Program-made: the position numbers and the translations under genes
Source: Anatilimnocola floriformis
Lineage (GTDB): Bacteria > Planctomycetota > Planctomycetia > Pirellulales > Pirellulaceae
Length of the DNA stretch: 64,000 nucleotides
Direction: 5' to 3'
NCBI RefSeq assembly: GCF_024256385.1
Contig: NZ_JAMLFW010000002.1
Location: forward strand, 1,426,001 to 1,490,000
Notes under the pieces: generated by a model
Seen by the model: the letters and a program-made list of their open reading frames with translations, nothing else
Told to the model about the DNA's origin: nothing
The model's database searches: none
Part shown: positions 18,341 to 27,509 of the stretch, piece after piece
How positions within the stretch are numbered: position 1 is the stretch's first letter
Layout: each line of letters starts with the position of its first letter

Positions 18341-18454
18341 AGCGGCTGCTATTGCTTTAGGCCGCTGGTACAATAGGCCGGAAGATTTCGTCTTCGCGGG
18401 CGAACTCTCCTTGTCATATTGCGCGCACGCTCGTAGCACCTGCAGGATTGGCTC

Positions 18455-21400
18455 ATGGCCTGGCTGGAATCGATCCGCTTCGATGTCATTCCGATCTGGC
18501 TCCTCGTCTGGACCGGCTGGCTGCTGGTAACGGGCTCGATCGGTGAATGCTGGCGGCTGATGTTCGACCGCTACTCGCCCATCCTCGTGCGCATTTCGAT
18601 GCCCCTGGCGATTGTCGGCCTGGCCACGGCAGCGACGTTTGTTTCGCTCAGCGTGCTCTATCCCGTCGGGTTGTGGCTCGGCTTCGGCAAGGCGACGTAT
18701 TACTGGCTGCTAGTCGCGCTATTTCTCGCGCCCTTCGACGTTTGGCCGGCGGTGTGGTCGAGCGAAACGCGGACCGGCTGGAAAGTGACGCTTCGCAACA
18801 TTGGCCTCAAGCTGGCGCTGCCGCTGCTGATTTCATTGGGCGGGTTGCTCACACTGTGGGTTTATTCCTGGCTGACGACGAAGGTGCAGTCGCTCTTCAT
18901 CTATATGCGCTGGGGCCGGTTGTCGGCCTGGTTCGGCGATTGGTTTGTGCTGCAGAAGGAATTCGACGCCGATCAGCTGACGTTCGATCATCCCTGGACG
19001 CTGCTGCTCCTCGTGGCGATTCCGGTGCTGTTTGTCATCAGCTATCGCTCGCTCGCGGCGCTCGGCAAGTATCGGCGAATGTTCGCGCTCGGTTATCGCG
19101 GCCGGGTGCTCTTGCTGATGATTCTGGCGCTGGCCGGCGTGCAGTTGCAAAAGATCAGCGAGCGGATGACGGTCATGTATCTGCTCGATCAGTCCGAAAG
19201 CATTCCGAAGCACGTGCGCGAAGCCATGCTGCAGTACGTCATGCAAGACGTCGCGCTGAATCGCCGCAAAGGGGATTTGAAGAGCGCCACCGAGGATAAG
19301 GCCGGCGTGATTGTCTTCGGCCGCGAAGCCACGATCGAACATCCGCCGTTCGCCGACGATATTCGTTCGGTTGGCAATCTCGAGAGTCTGTTCGAATTGC
19401 GAACCGATGCCACCAACATAAGCTCGGCGCTGAAGCTCGCGCAGGCGGCGTTTCCCGAAGATAGCGCCAAGCGAATCGTGATCATCACCGACGGCAACGA
19501 AAATCTGGGCGATGCCCGCTCGGTGGCCAGCGGTTTGGCAGCGAATGGCATTGGCATCGACGTCGTCGCTGTGACGCTCACCGCTCGCAATGAAATCGCC
19601 GTAGAAAAAGTCGGCTTGCCAGCCGATATCCGCCGTGGTCAGCCGCTCGAAGCCCGTATCGTCGTGCAGAACTACGGCACGGAAGTGGTATCTGGCAGTT
19701 TGCGGCTGGTGCAAAATTTCAACGGCCTCGATAACCTGCTGCAGGAATCGCGGGTCACGCTGCAGCCGGGCAAGAATGTCTTTTCGGTGCAGCACACGAT
19801 CGATCATCCGGCCGGTTACACCTACACGGCGAAGTTCGTGCCCGATGCGTCGGCTGGCGACGCAATGGAGCAGAACAACACGGCGACGGCCTTCACGCAT
19901 GTGCGCGGCAAGGGTCGCGTGCTGATGATTGTCGATGCCGAGAACCCGCGCGAGTTCGATCCGCTCATTCTCAAGCTCGGCGAACTGAACATGGAAGTCG
20001 ATCGCATGCCGAGCGACAACCTGTTTACTTCGCTCGCGCAGCTGCAGGGGTACGACTGCATTGTGCTGGCCAATGTCGCCCGCTCGAGCGGCGGCAACGA
20101 AGAAGCAGCCGCTTTCACCGACGAGCAGATCGCGATGCTGGTCCGCAACACCGAGCAGTTCGGCTGCGGCCTGGTAATGATCGGCGGCCAGAACAGCTTC
20201 GGCGCCGGCGGCTGGGTAAACACCGAACTCGAGAAGGCGATGCCCGTCGATTTTCAAATCAAGAACAACAAAGTGAAAGCGGTCGGCGCGCTCGTGCTGC
20301 TGATGCACGCCTGCGAAATTCCCGACGGCAACAACATTCAAAAGAAGGTGGCCGAAGCCTCGGTGAAGGTTCTCGGCCCGATGGATTACTGCGGCTTGCT
20401 GCAGTGGGAAAACTTCACCGGTGGCGACAACTGGCTATGGTTCGACAAAGGCAAGGGCCTCGTCCGCGTCGGCGATCGGCAAAAGGACATGGTCAATCGC
20501 ATCGGCCGCATGACGCCGGGCGACATGCCGGCCTTCGATCCCGCAATGGGCAAGGCGATCAAAGAATTTGAAGCCAATCCCGCCTCGGTCAAGCACATGA
20601 TCGTGATCAGCGACGGCGATCCTTCGCCGCCGAGCCCCGGTGTGCTCGCGCGGTTTGTGAAAGCGCAAGTGACGGTCAGCACCGTGGCCATCGGTTCGCA
20701 CGGCCCGGCCGAAAGCAGCTTGTTGCAATCGATCGCCAATCAAACCAAGGGAAAGTACTACGCGGTCAACAATCCCAAGGCCATTCCGAAAATCTTTCAG
20801 CGCGAGAGTCGCCGGGTTGCTCGGCCGCTGTTGCATCAAGAACGCTTTCAGCCGTTCGTGGTGCCAGGCGCGCAGGGACACGAGATGCTGCAGAACATCG
20901 ACGGCGATCTGCCGCAACTCGATGGTTTCGTGATGACGACAGTGAAGGAGAATCCGCTCGTCGAAGTGCTGATGCGTTCGCCCGTACCGATCAGCAAGGA
21001 TGAAGACGGGAAGCAAGATCCGCGGAACTCGACGATTCTCGCGGTGTGGACCTACGGCGCTGGCAAGACCTGCGTCTTTACCTCTGACGCCGGCGCGCAA
21101 TGGGCCAAGGACTGGACCGGCTGGGAGAATTACAACAAGTTCTATAGTCAGATGATTCGCTGGGCGATGCGCCCCGTGAACGAAGAAGGGAAGTTCAGCG
21201 TCGCGACGGAAGTGAAAGACGGCAAGGTTCGCGTTGTCGTCACCGCGCTGAAGGAAGACGATGAGTTTTTGAACTTCCTGAATATGTCGGGCGTCGGCGC
21301 CGATCCGGAATTGAAAAACTTGCAGCTCAACATGCAGCAAGAAGCGCCGGGCCGCTACGTCGGCGAGTTCGATGCCGACAAGGCCGGCAGCTATTTGCTC

Positions 21401-22060
21401 GCCATCAACACTGGCACGGGCGGTGCGCCGCTGCTGACCGGCATCACAGTTCCTTACTCGGCGGAATATCGCGAGCGCGAGTCGAACATGGCCGTGCTCG
21501 AAGGTCTCGCCAAGATTGTTCCCAGCGGCAGCACGCAGGCCGGCACGCTGATCGACGAACCGCTCGATCGCGACACCGTGCCGCGACTCGTCAAGAAGCA
21601 CGACAGCTTTCGTCGCACGCTGCAAAAGGCCAACAGCAGTCACGACATTTGGCCGATCTTCCTGATGGTAGCCGGCGTGATTTTTCTCGGCGACGTGTTT
21701 GTCCGCCGCGTACAAGTCAGTTTCGATTGGATCCTGCCGGCCCTGCTGGTTGGTTGGAATTGGCTCCTCCGCCGCGAAGCCGAAGCTGCACCCGACGAAC
21801 GGATGGATCGCCTTCGCAACTTGAAGGCGAGTGTTTCCGGCCAGATGGATGAACGCCGCGCTGCCGCCCGGTTTGAACCGCAAGTCGATACCGACGCGCC
21901 GGCTCGCGACCCGAATGAAGTCCTCGGCGAAGCATCGGCAGCCGGTCCCGCCCAACCGCCACCACAACAACGCCCCACCAGCCAGGCGCCGCAAACCGAA
22001 GAAGAGTCGTACACCGAACGACTCCTCAAAGCCAAGCGGAAGAACCGTCCGCCGCAGTGA
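18455..22060 (+). CDS. Membrane VWA/glutamine-amidotransferase-like protein
   Basis: This 1201-residue protein starts with several membrane helices (about residues 10-235). A VWA domain follows, with metal-site motif DQSES near residue 242 and IITDGNENLGD. Around residue 487 begins a class-I-glutamine-amidotransferase-like fold (RVLMIVDAENPREFD, then GLVMIGGQNSFGAGGW). It has no obvious catalytic Cys at the nucleophile turn, so it is probably a binding fold. A second VWA-like part at about 715 (VISDGDPSPPSP) precedes beta-rich sequence, a final membrane helix near 1075 and a Pro/Gln-rich tail. It heads the MoxR/DUF58/BatA locus. Such clusters are thought to assemble or insert cofactors into envelope proteins; the target here is unknown. 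Confidence 0.88.
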   Translation: MAWLESIRFDVIPIWLLVWTGWLLVTGSIGECWRLMFDRYSPILVRISMPLAIVGLATAATFVSLSVLYPVGLWLGFGKATYYWLLVALFLAPFDVWPAVWSSETRTGWKVTLRNIGLKLALPLLISLGGLLTLWVYSWLTTKVQSLFIYMRWGRLSAWFGDWFVLQKEFDADQLTFDHPWTLLLLVAIPVLFVISYRSLAALGKYRRMFALGYRGRVLLLMILALAGVQLQKISERMTVMYLLDQSESIPKHVREAMLQYVMQDVALNRRKGDLKSATEDKAGVIVFGREATIEHPPFADDIRSVGNLESLFELRTDATNISSALKLAQAAFPEDSAKRIVIITDGNENLGDARSVASGLAANGIGIDVVAVTLTARNEIAVEKVGLPADIRRGQPLEARIVVQNYGTEVVSGSLRLVQNFNGLDNLLQESRVTLQPGKNVFSVQHTIDHPAGYTYTAKFVPDASAGDAMEQNNTATAFTHVRGKGRVLMIVDAENPREFDPLILKLGELNMEVDRMPSDNLFTSLAQLQGYDCIVLANVARSSGGNEEAAAFTDEQIAMLVRNTEQFGCGLVMIGGQNSFGAGGWVNTELEKAMPVDFQIKNNKVKAVGALVLLMHACEIPDGNNIQKKVAEASVKVLGPMDYCGLLQWENFTGGDNWLWFDKGKGLVRVGDRQKDMVNRIGRMTPGDMPAFDPAMGKAIKEFEANPASVKHMIVISDGDPSPPSPGVLARFVKAQVTVSTVAIGSHGPAESSLLQSIANQTKGKYYAVNNPKAIPKIFQRESRRVARPLLHQERFQPFVVPGAQGHEMLQNIDGDLPQLDGFVMTTVKENPLVEVLMRSPVPISKDEDGKQDPRNSTILAVWTYGAGKTCVFTSDAGAQWAKDWTGWENYNKFYSQMIRWAMRPVNEEGKFSVATEVKDGKVRVVVTALKEDDEFLNFLNMSGVGADPELKNLQLNMQQEAPGRYVGEFDADKAGSYLLAINTGTGGAPLLTGITVPYSAEYRERESNMAVLEGLAKIVPSGSTQAGTLIDEPLDRDTVPRLVKKHDSFRRTLQKANSSHDIWPIFLMVAGVIFLGDVFVRRVQVSFDWILPALLVGWNWLLRREAEAAPDERMDRLRNLKASVSGQMDERRAAARFEPQVDTDAPARDPNEVLGEASAAGPAQPPPQQRPTSQAPQTEEESYTERLLKAKRKNRPPQ

Positions 22061-22361
22061 TCATTAAAATTAACTTTGTTCGTTCATCAGCCAGACCCCA
22101 CCGAGCTTGCTCGGTGGTGAAATGATTATGCACCAGTCAGCAACCGCGAAAATCACTGCCCCCACCGAGCTCGTCTCGGTGGAGCAAATGATTTCCACGG
22201 TGGTTCAATCATCCGCTCCACCGGCACCAGGCCGGTGGGGGCGAAGACTGCGACCTTGGAGTCTGGTGCAAAATCAGTGCTCCACCGAGCAAGCTCGGCG
22301 GGGGCAGAATTTTTCATTCATTCAAACAGACAATTAATTTAAGCACCCCTGAGGAGCATTC
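22061..22361. repeat. Cluster of four CCACCGAGC-type hairpins
   Basis: The intergenic region carries four 20- to 21-base palindromes: 22098-22117, 22162-22182, 22218-22238 and 22282-22302. Three share the arm CCACCGAGC (one of them with a mismatch in the right arm); the third has CCACCGGC arms. Spacing is about 40-65 bases. They sit between the VWA gene and moxR and may fold in the shared mRNA. A GAGGAG ribosome site for the next gene lies just before 22362. Confidence 0.8.
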
Positions 22362-23393
22362 ATGAGTATCGGCGAGTCGATGCAGAAGCAGGCCGAGGAA
22401 TTTCGCAATCGGTACAACGCAGTCCGCGAGCAGATCGGCCGCGTGATCGTCGGCCACGACGACATCGTGCATGGCGTGCTCACGGGCATGTTCATCGGCG
22501 GCCATTGCTTGCTCGAAGGGGTTCCCGGCCTCGGCAAGACGATGCTCGTGCGCACGCTGGCCGAAACGCTCGATCTGAAATTCAACCGCGTGCAATTCAC
22601 GCCCGACCTCATGCCGTCCGACATTCTCGGCACGAACATGATCAACGAAAACGCCGAAGGCCGCCGCGTCTTCGAGTTTCAACGCGGCCCGATCTTCACG
22701 CAGATTCTGCTCGCCGACGAAATCAACCGCGCCACACCGAAGACCCAATCGGCGATGCTCGAAACGATGCAAGAAGGCACCGTCACCGTCGCCGGCCAGC
22801 GCTACGAACTCGAAAAACCGTTCTTCGTCCTCGCCACGCAAAACCCGATCGAACAAGAAGGGACCTACCCGCTGCCGGAAGCGCAGCTCGACCGCTTCTT
22901 GTTCAAACTGGTCGTCGGCTACTCGGGCCGCGAAGAGTTGGCCACGATCGTCGATCGCACGACGAAGGGCATCAACATTCGCCCCGAGAAAGTGATGGAC
23001 GGCACGGAAATTCGCACCTGGCAAAAGCTGATCCGCGACGTGATCCTCGCCCAGCACGTGCAGGACTACATCGTGCGATTGATTCTCGCGACGCATCCCA
23101 ACGGCCCGTACGCCCTGCCGATCACCAACCAATACCTCCGCTGGGGCAGCAGCCCCCGCGGCGCGCAAACGATCGCTCTCGCCTCCAAGGTGCGTGCACT
23201 CCTTGAAGGCCGCTACAACGTCAGCTTCGAAGACGTCCGCCGCTCGTTCCTCCCCGCGATGCGCCACCGCGTGATTCTGAATTTCGAAGCCCAAGCCGAA
23301 GGCCTCGATACCGATCACGTGCTGCTCGAAATCCTCGAGAAGCTGCCCGAGAAGGGCGAAGACGCGCCGGTAAAGGCGGCACTGGCGCGATAA
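22362..23393 (+). CDS. MoxR-family AAA+ ATPase
   Basis: A 343-residue soluble ATPase. Walker A is GVPGLGKT (53-60) and Walker B is ILLADEINR with Asp119-Glu120. Sensor 1 lies in VLATQNPIEQEGTYPLPEAQ, and the arginine-containing LDRFLF motif of the MoxR group follows. The C-terminal lid ends with LRWGSSPRGAQT, a family signature. MoxR proteins act as chaperones or remodelling machines with VWA partners, supplied here by the genes at 18455, 24428 and 25321. The start is supported by a GAGGAG site. Confidence 0.96.
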   Translation: MSIGESMQKQAEEFRNRYNAVREQIGRVIVGHDDIVHGVLTGMFIGGHCLLEGVPGLGKTMLVRTLAETLDLKFNRVQFTPDLMPSDILGTNMINENAEGRRVFEFQRGPIFTQILLADEINRATPKTQSAMLETMQEGTVTVAGQRYELEKPFFVLATQNPIEQEGTYPLPEAQLDRFLFKLVVGYSGREELATIVDRTTKGINIRPEKVMDGTEIRTWQKLIRDVILAQHVQDYIVRLILATHPNGPYALPITNQYLRWGSSPRGAQTIALASKVRALLEGRYNVSFEDVRRSFLPAMRHRVILNFEAQAEGLDTDHVLLEILEKLPEKGEDAPVKAALAR

Positions 23394-23404
23394 GGAGCAA
23401 GAGG

Positions 23405-23563
23405 ATGGAAATCAACGACGAAGCAGAGCAACGGAAATCTAAACTCAAAGCCGTCATCGAACGGATGCAGCGAAACCCAATTGCGTTCGACGCGCCGAAG
23501 TTCACGCGAGAGGAACTACACGAGCGGCGCGAGCGACCAACCGATAAACACGATTCCCCTTAG
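23405..23563 (+). CDS. Very small hypothetical protein (52 aa)
   Basis: Directly after moxR an AGGAG/AGAGG stretch precedes an ATG at 23405. The 52 codons give a charged soluble peptide beginning MEINDEAEQRKSKL and containing NPIAFDAPKFTREELHERRE. Composition and ribosome site look genuine, and the distance to moxR (11 bases) suggests co-transcription. The stop codon TAG is immediately followed by a CCACCAGC palindrome of the neighbouring element, so the C-terminus may have been cut or altered by that insertion. No family is recognised; the size and charge resemble small regulators or antitoxins. Confidence 0.55.
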   Translation: MEINDEAEQRKSKLKAVIERMQRNPIAFDAPKFTREELHERRERPTDKHDSP

Positions 23564-23691
23564 CCACCAGCTTTAGCTGGTGGTCGGACGGAGAAAAGGT
23601 TCCCGGCTTTAGCCATTAACAATCGACGTCGATCGTGGAATGGCTAAAGCCGGATCCTTCGAGATCGTGAACCACCAGCTAAAGCTGGTGG
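23564..23691. repeat. REP-like palindromes, left flank of transposase
   Basis: Three nested or serial palindromes occur here. One is 23564-23583 (CCACCAGCTTTAGCTGGTGG). A longer one pairs 23603-23617 (CCGGCTTTAGCCATT) with 23639-23653. The third is 23672-23691 (CCACCAGCTAAAGCTGGTGG). The same two families occur on the right flank of the transposase gene, as expected for REP sequences mobilised by their associated enzyme. Confidence 0.88.
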
Positions 23692-23764
23692 CAAAGAGGA
23701 AGAAAGAACTACTGTCGATCAACACGATTTCACATCATCCACTAACAAACCCCGGACACCTGCC

Positions 23765-24217
23765 ATGTCCAACCATTGCTTCCACGAGATCTTCCTCCAC
23801 ATCACCTGGCACACCAAAGACAGCTATCCCTTGATCACCGCCAGCATCGAATCCGAAGTTCATTCACTGCTACGCAAACGCTGCGGCGAGGCCAAAGGAG
23901 TCTGGCTGCACGCACTCAACGGAACGCCAAATCACGTCCATATCGCGATCAGTATCGAACCGACGGTCACCATTAGCGATTTCATCGGTCAGCTCAAAGG
24001 CGGCTCAGCGTTTGACTTCAACAAGACAGCCCGCATGAAGCGCATGGAATGGCAGCGCGGTTATGGCGTGGTGAGTTTCGGCAAACTGAACCTGCCTTGG
24101 GTCACTCGCTATATCGATAACCAGAAAGAACACCACGGCTGCGGAACGCAGATTGATCGACTCGAGCGGTTTTGCGAATACGATGAAGGAGAGGGATATG
24201 ATGCCCGCAGTTATTGA
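23765..24217 (+). CDS. IS200-like REP-associated tyrosine transposase (RAYT)
   Basis: A 150-residue Y1 transposase. The metal-binding HUH motif is His-Val-His in TPNHVHIAI near residue 60. The catalytic Tyr is probably in RYIDNQKEHH near residue 120. A FKGG-like QLKGGSAF segment lies between them, as in IS200 enzymes. It cuts and joins single strands next to hairpins. The gene is intact, and the REP-type palindromes on both sides make it a resident RAYT rather than a typical insertion sequence with long ends. It lies inside the moxR/bat locus on the same strand. Confidence 0.9.
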   Translation: MSNHCFHEIFLHITWHTKDSYPLITASIESEVHSLLRKRCGEAKGVWLHALNGTPNHVHIAISIEPTVTISDFIGQLKGGSAFDFNKTARMKRMEWQRGYGVVSFGKLNLPWVTRYIDNQKEHHGCGTQIDRLERFCEYDEGEGYDARSY

Positions 24218-24241
24218 GCGTGAACCAATAGCAGGAAGTTT

Positions 24242-24332
24242 CCGGTTTCAGCCATTCGATGGTCGACGTCGATTATCGATGGCTAAAGCCGGAGACTTTT
24301 AGGGATTGCGATCCACCAGCTAAAGCTGGTGG
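24242..24332. repeat. REP-like palindromes, right flank of transposase
   Basis: Two palindromes: arms 24242-24256 and 24278-24292 (CCGGTTTCAGCC against GGCTAAAGCCGG, some mismatches), and 24313-24332 (CCACCAGCTAAAGCTGGTGG, identical to the third palindrome of the left flank). They match the left cluster in order, without its first hairpin. Confidence 0.88.
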
Positions 24333-24427
24333 CTAAGAAGACAAAAACTCAACGAGCGATTAGTCAGCGTTTAAGCGCGCATTCTGCGAAAATCGATTCA
24401 ACAACCATCGGTCAACTCCACCAACCC

Positions 24428-25321
24428 ATGTCCACTGTCAACGAAATCCCACTCCTCAACCCTCAGCTCCTCGCGCAGCTGGAGCGGCTGGAATTGATGA
24501 GCCGGAAGATTTTTCGGGGGCGGATGAAGGGCGAACGGCGGAGCAAACGTAAAGGGCAGAGCGTCGAGTTTGCCGATTTTCGCAATTACGTTCCTGGCGA
24601 CGATCTGCGGTTTATCGATTGGAATTTGTACGCTCGCATGGACCGGCTGTTCCTCAAGCTGTTTCTCGAGGAAGAGGATCTGCACGTGTATGTGCTGATC
24701 GACGCCAGCACCAGCATGACCTTCGGCGAGCCGACGAAGTTGCAGTACGCCAAGCAACTCGCCGCGGCCCTCGGTTACATCGGTTTGACTCGTGCCGACC
24801 GCGTGAAGATCGAATCGCTGGGCACGTCGCATCGCAACCCCGGCCCGATCCTTCGCGGCAAGGCCAGCGTCTGGCGGATGGTCGAACACCTCAACAGCAT
24901 TCAGCCCGGCGAAAACATTTCGCTCGCCGAGGGGATCAAGAACTTTTGCATCCGCAATCAAAGCAAAGGAATTCTCATCCTCATCACCGATCTGATGGAC
25001 AAGAGCGGTTACGAAAAAGCCCTCAAGCTGCTCGTCGCTCAGCAGATGGATTTTTATCTGCTGCACGTCCTCAGCCCCGAGGAGATCAATCCCGAGATCA
25101 AAGGGGACCTCCGCCTGGTCGACGCCGAAGACAGCGATATCGCCGAAGTCACCGTCAGCCGGCCGTTGCTCGACCGCTACAAGCGCACGCTGGCCGCCTT
25201 CGTCGACGGCGCGAAAGATTACTGCACCCGCCGCGGCATGAGTTACTTGATGACGAGCACGGAAACGCCGGTAGATAAACTGGTGGGAACGTATTTGCGC
25301 AAGCGGGGATTGGTGCGCTAA
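24428..25321 (+). CDS. DUF58 domain protein
   Basis: The ATG at 24428 gives a 297-residue protein beginning STVNEIPLLNPQLLAQLERL; the open frame upstream translates the REP palindromes and is not used. The DUF58 core RGRMKGERRSKRKGQSVEF is followed by ADFRNYVPGDDLRFIDWN. A VWA-like LIDASTSMTFGEP follows, then GILILITDLMD. It lacks membrane helices. Members are encoded beside MoxR and BatA genes and form part of the same machine. Its TAA overlaps the ATG of the BatA-like gene (TAATG), indicating coupled translation. Confidence 0.93.
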   Translation: MSTVNEIPLLNPQLLAQLERLELMSRKIFRGRMKGERRSKRKGQSVEFADFRNYVPGDDLRFIDWNLYARMDRLFLKLFLEEEDLHVYVLIDASTSMTFGEPTKLQYAKQLAAALGYIGLTRADRVKIESLGTSHRNPGPILRGKASVWRMVEHLNSIQPGENISLAEGIKNFCIRNQSKGILILITDLMDKSGYEKALKLLVAQQMDFYLLHVLSPEEINPEIKGDLRLVDAEDSDIAEVTVSRPLLDRYKRTLAAFVDGAKDYCTRRGMSYLMTSTETPVDKLVGTYLRKRGLVR

Positions 25322-27357
25322 TGATCCAATTCTTCACCAGCCACTTCCTGAATACCCTCACGCTAGGCCAATGGCTGATCTTGGCGCTCGTGCCGCCGGC
25401 AATTGTCGCGCTCTATTTCTTGAAGCTGCGCCGGCAACCACTGCAAGTGCCATCGACCTATCTGTGGAGCCGGGCGATCGAGGATTTGCATGTCAACTCG
25501 CTCTGGCAACGACTGCGGCAGAGCCTGCTGTTGTTGTTGCAGTTGCTGCTTATCGGCCTGCTGATCTTCACGCTGGTGCGGCCCGGTTGGAAAGGGACCG
25601 AGCTTGTCGGCAGTCGTTTGATTTTCATGGTCGATACCTCCGCGAGCATGAACTCCGCCGATGTGAAGCCGACGCGGCTCGACTCGGCCAAGCAACAAGC
25701 GCTCGCTCTCATCGAGCAGATGAAGCCCGGCGATGTCGCCATGGTCATCAGCTTTTCAAACGTCGCTAAAGTCGAGCAAACCTTCACTGACAACCGCCGC
25801 CTGCTGCGGCAAAAAGTCGAGCTGATCGCGGCGACGAACCGCAGCAGCGATCTGAGCGAAGCCCTCCGCGCCGCGAGCGGCCTGGCCAATCCCGGTCAGA
25901 CCGGCGACCCGAACAATAAAGATGACATTCAAACGGCTGAGGCGCAGCCGGCCACGATGTATCTCTTCACCGACGGCGGTTTCAACGCAGTGCCGACCTT
26001 CCGCCTCGGCAATCTGAAAGCGGAGTACGTGAAGGTCGCGTCGGCCAAGCCGCGGAACATCGGCATCGTCGCCTTCAGCACCGACGCCAATCCGGAAAAG
26101 CCCGGCCAGATCCAAGCCTTTGCCCGCGTCGAAAACTACGGCCTCGCAACCGAGAAAGCCGTCGCGACACTGTATGTGAACGACATCGAGCTCGATTCGC
26201 AAAACGTCGAAGTCGCGGGCCGCGATCCGAAGAACGATTTGCCCGGCGCTGCCGGCGTGAAGTTCGAAATGGACACGATCGAAAACGGCGTGCTCAAACT
26301 CGAGCTCGAAATCAAAGACGACTTGCCACTCGACAATCGGGCCTACACCGTCGTCAATTTGCCACAGCCGGCTAAGATTCTGCTCCTCACGCCCGGCAAC
26401 GATGCGCTCGAACTGGCACTCGCCACCGATGAAGCCGTGAAGATGGCCAAGGTGACCAGGCAGCCGCCGAAGTATATGGAAGATAAAAAGTACCTCGACG
26501 CCGCGGCTGACAGTTCGTACGACCTGATCATCTACGATCAGTGCGCGCCCAAGCAGATGCCGAACTGCAACACCCTCTTCATCGGCACGCTCCCTCCTGG
26601 CAACGAATGGCAGGCCGCCCCAAAAGCGTTTCCCACGATCGTGCGCGATGTCAATCAGCTGCATCCGCTGTCGCAGTTGCTCGCCATGGAAAACGTGAAG
26701 ATCCTCGAATCGACGCCCCTCACCGGCCCGCCCGGCAGCACGCCGCTGATGGAAGCCTACGTCGGTCAGGGCGCCGATACCAAGTTCAGCACCATCTACA
26801 TGATCGGCCCCCGCGCGGGCTACGAAGATGCGGTGCTCGGCTTTGAGATCGTCGGCGTCGATGAAAAAGGAGACGTCGTCAGCAACACCGACTGGATGCG
26901 GCGACGGAGCTTTCCCGTCTTCGTCCTCAACGCCATCAAGTATCTCGGCGGCGTGCGCACCGGCCTAGCCATGCCCAGCGTGAAGCCGGGCGCACCAGCA
27001 GCGCTGCGAGCACTAACCGCCGTGAAGACGCTCACTGTTCGCTCGCCGCGCGGCGAACAATTCGCCATCGATCGCGAAGCCCAGAATCAATTCATCTTCA
27101 CTCGCACCGACGACCTGGGCGTGTACGACGTGCGCGAAGGCTCGGGCGACAAGGTTTCGCAAAAAGTCGCCGTCAATCTGTTCGACCCGCGCGAGAGCAA
27201 CCTCGAGCCCCGCGAAAAAATCGAAATCGGCGAAGAGATCAGCGCTCAAAAGGCCAAGCAAGTCTCGCGTCAAGAACTCTGGCGCTGGCTCCTGCTCGGC
27301 GCCATCGGCCTGCTGATCTTCGAATGGTACGTCTACAACCGCCGCGTGTATTTGTAA
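25321..27357 (+). CDS. BatA-like membrane VWA protein
   Basis: A 678-residue protein. Two N-terminal membrane helices surround the BatA signature ALYFLKLRRQPLQVPSTYLW. The VWA domain has VDTSASM near residue 104 as its metal site, SFSNVAKV, and a later LFTDGGFN. A long outer beta-rich region (about 240-640) ends with one helix, WLLLGAIGLLIFEWYVY. This is the usual BatA layout with the VWA domain outside the membrane. It is the last gene of the MoxR locus and translationally coupled to the DUF58 gene. Confidence 0.92.
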   Translation: MIQFFTSHFLNTLTLGQWLILALVPPAIVALYFLKLRRQPLQVPSTYLWSRAIEDLHVNSLWQRLRQSLLLLLQLLLIGLLIFTLVRPGWKGTELVGSRLIFMVDTSASMNSADVKPTRLDSAKQQALALIEQMKPGDVAMVISFSNVAKVEQTFTDNRRLLRQKVELIAATNRSSDLSEALRAASGLANPGQTGDPNNKDDIQTAEAQPATMYLFTDGGFNAVPTFRLGNLKAEYVKVASAKPRNIGIVAFSTDANPEKPGQIQAFARVENYGLATEKAVATLYVNDIELDSQNVEVAGRDPKNDLPGAAGVKFEMDTIENGVLKLELEIKDDLPLDNRAYTVVNLPQPAKILLLTPGNDALELALATDEAVKMAKVTRQPPKYMEDKKYLDAAADSSYDLIIYDQCAPKQMPNCNTLFIGTLPPGNEWQAAPKAFPTIVRDVNQLHPLSQLLAMENVKILESTPLTGPPGSTPLMEAYVGQGADTKFSTIYMIGPRAGYEDAVLGFEIVGVDEKGDVVSNTDWMRRRSFPVFVLNAIKYLGGVRTGLAMPSVKPGAPAALRALTAVKTLTVRSPRGEQFAIDREAQNQFIFTRTDDLGVYDVREGSGDKVSQKVAVNLFDPRESNLEPREKIEIGEEISAQKAKQVSRQELWRWLLLGAIGLLIFEWYVYNRRVYL

Positions 27358-27509
27358 TCGACGTGGGCTGGCACGATCGGCGAGAAAAGATCGTTCTGCA
27401 GCTCATGCCGGAACAGCGCGGAGTATCGCTCGTTCTGGCCTACGTTGAAAGTTGGCCGCGCCCCACGCATACTGCTCGCTGCCCACTAAAAATCACTCCC
27501 CGGTGCGAT

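Noticed and set aside
18833-20341. Minus-strand open frame of 502 codons
   Set aside because: Antisense of the VWA/amidotransferase-like gene, with the His/Arg/Asp bias typical of antisense in GC-rich genes.
22098-24332. Possible CRISPR array from repeated palindromes
   Set aside because: Repeats differ in sequence and spacing and spacers are not uniform; they are REP-like hairpins.
24329-24427. Upstream codons of the DUF58 frame
   Set aside because: They translate a REP palindrome and spacer; the family start fits the ATG at 24428.
25363-25698. Gln-rich minus-strand open frame
   Set aside because: Antisense of the Leu-rich membrane helices of the BatA-like protein.
27324-27509. N-terminal extension of the sulfatase
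   Set aside because: It would bury the signal peptide that begins at 27510 and overlaps the end of the BatA-like gene.
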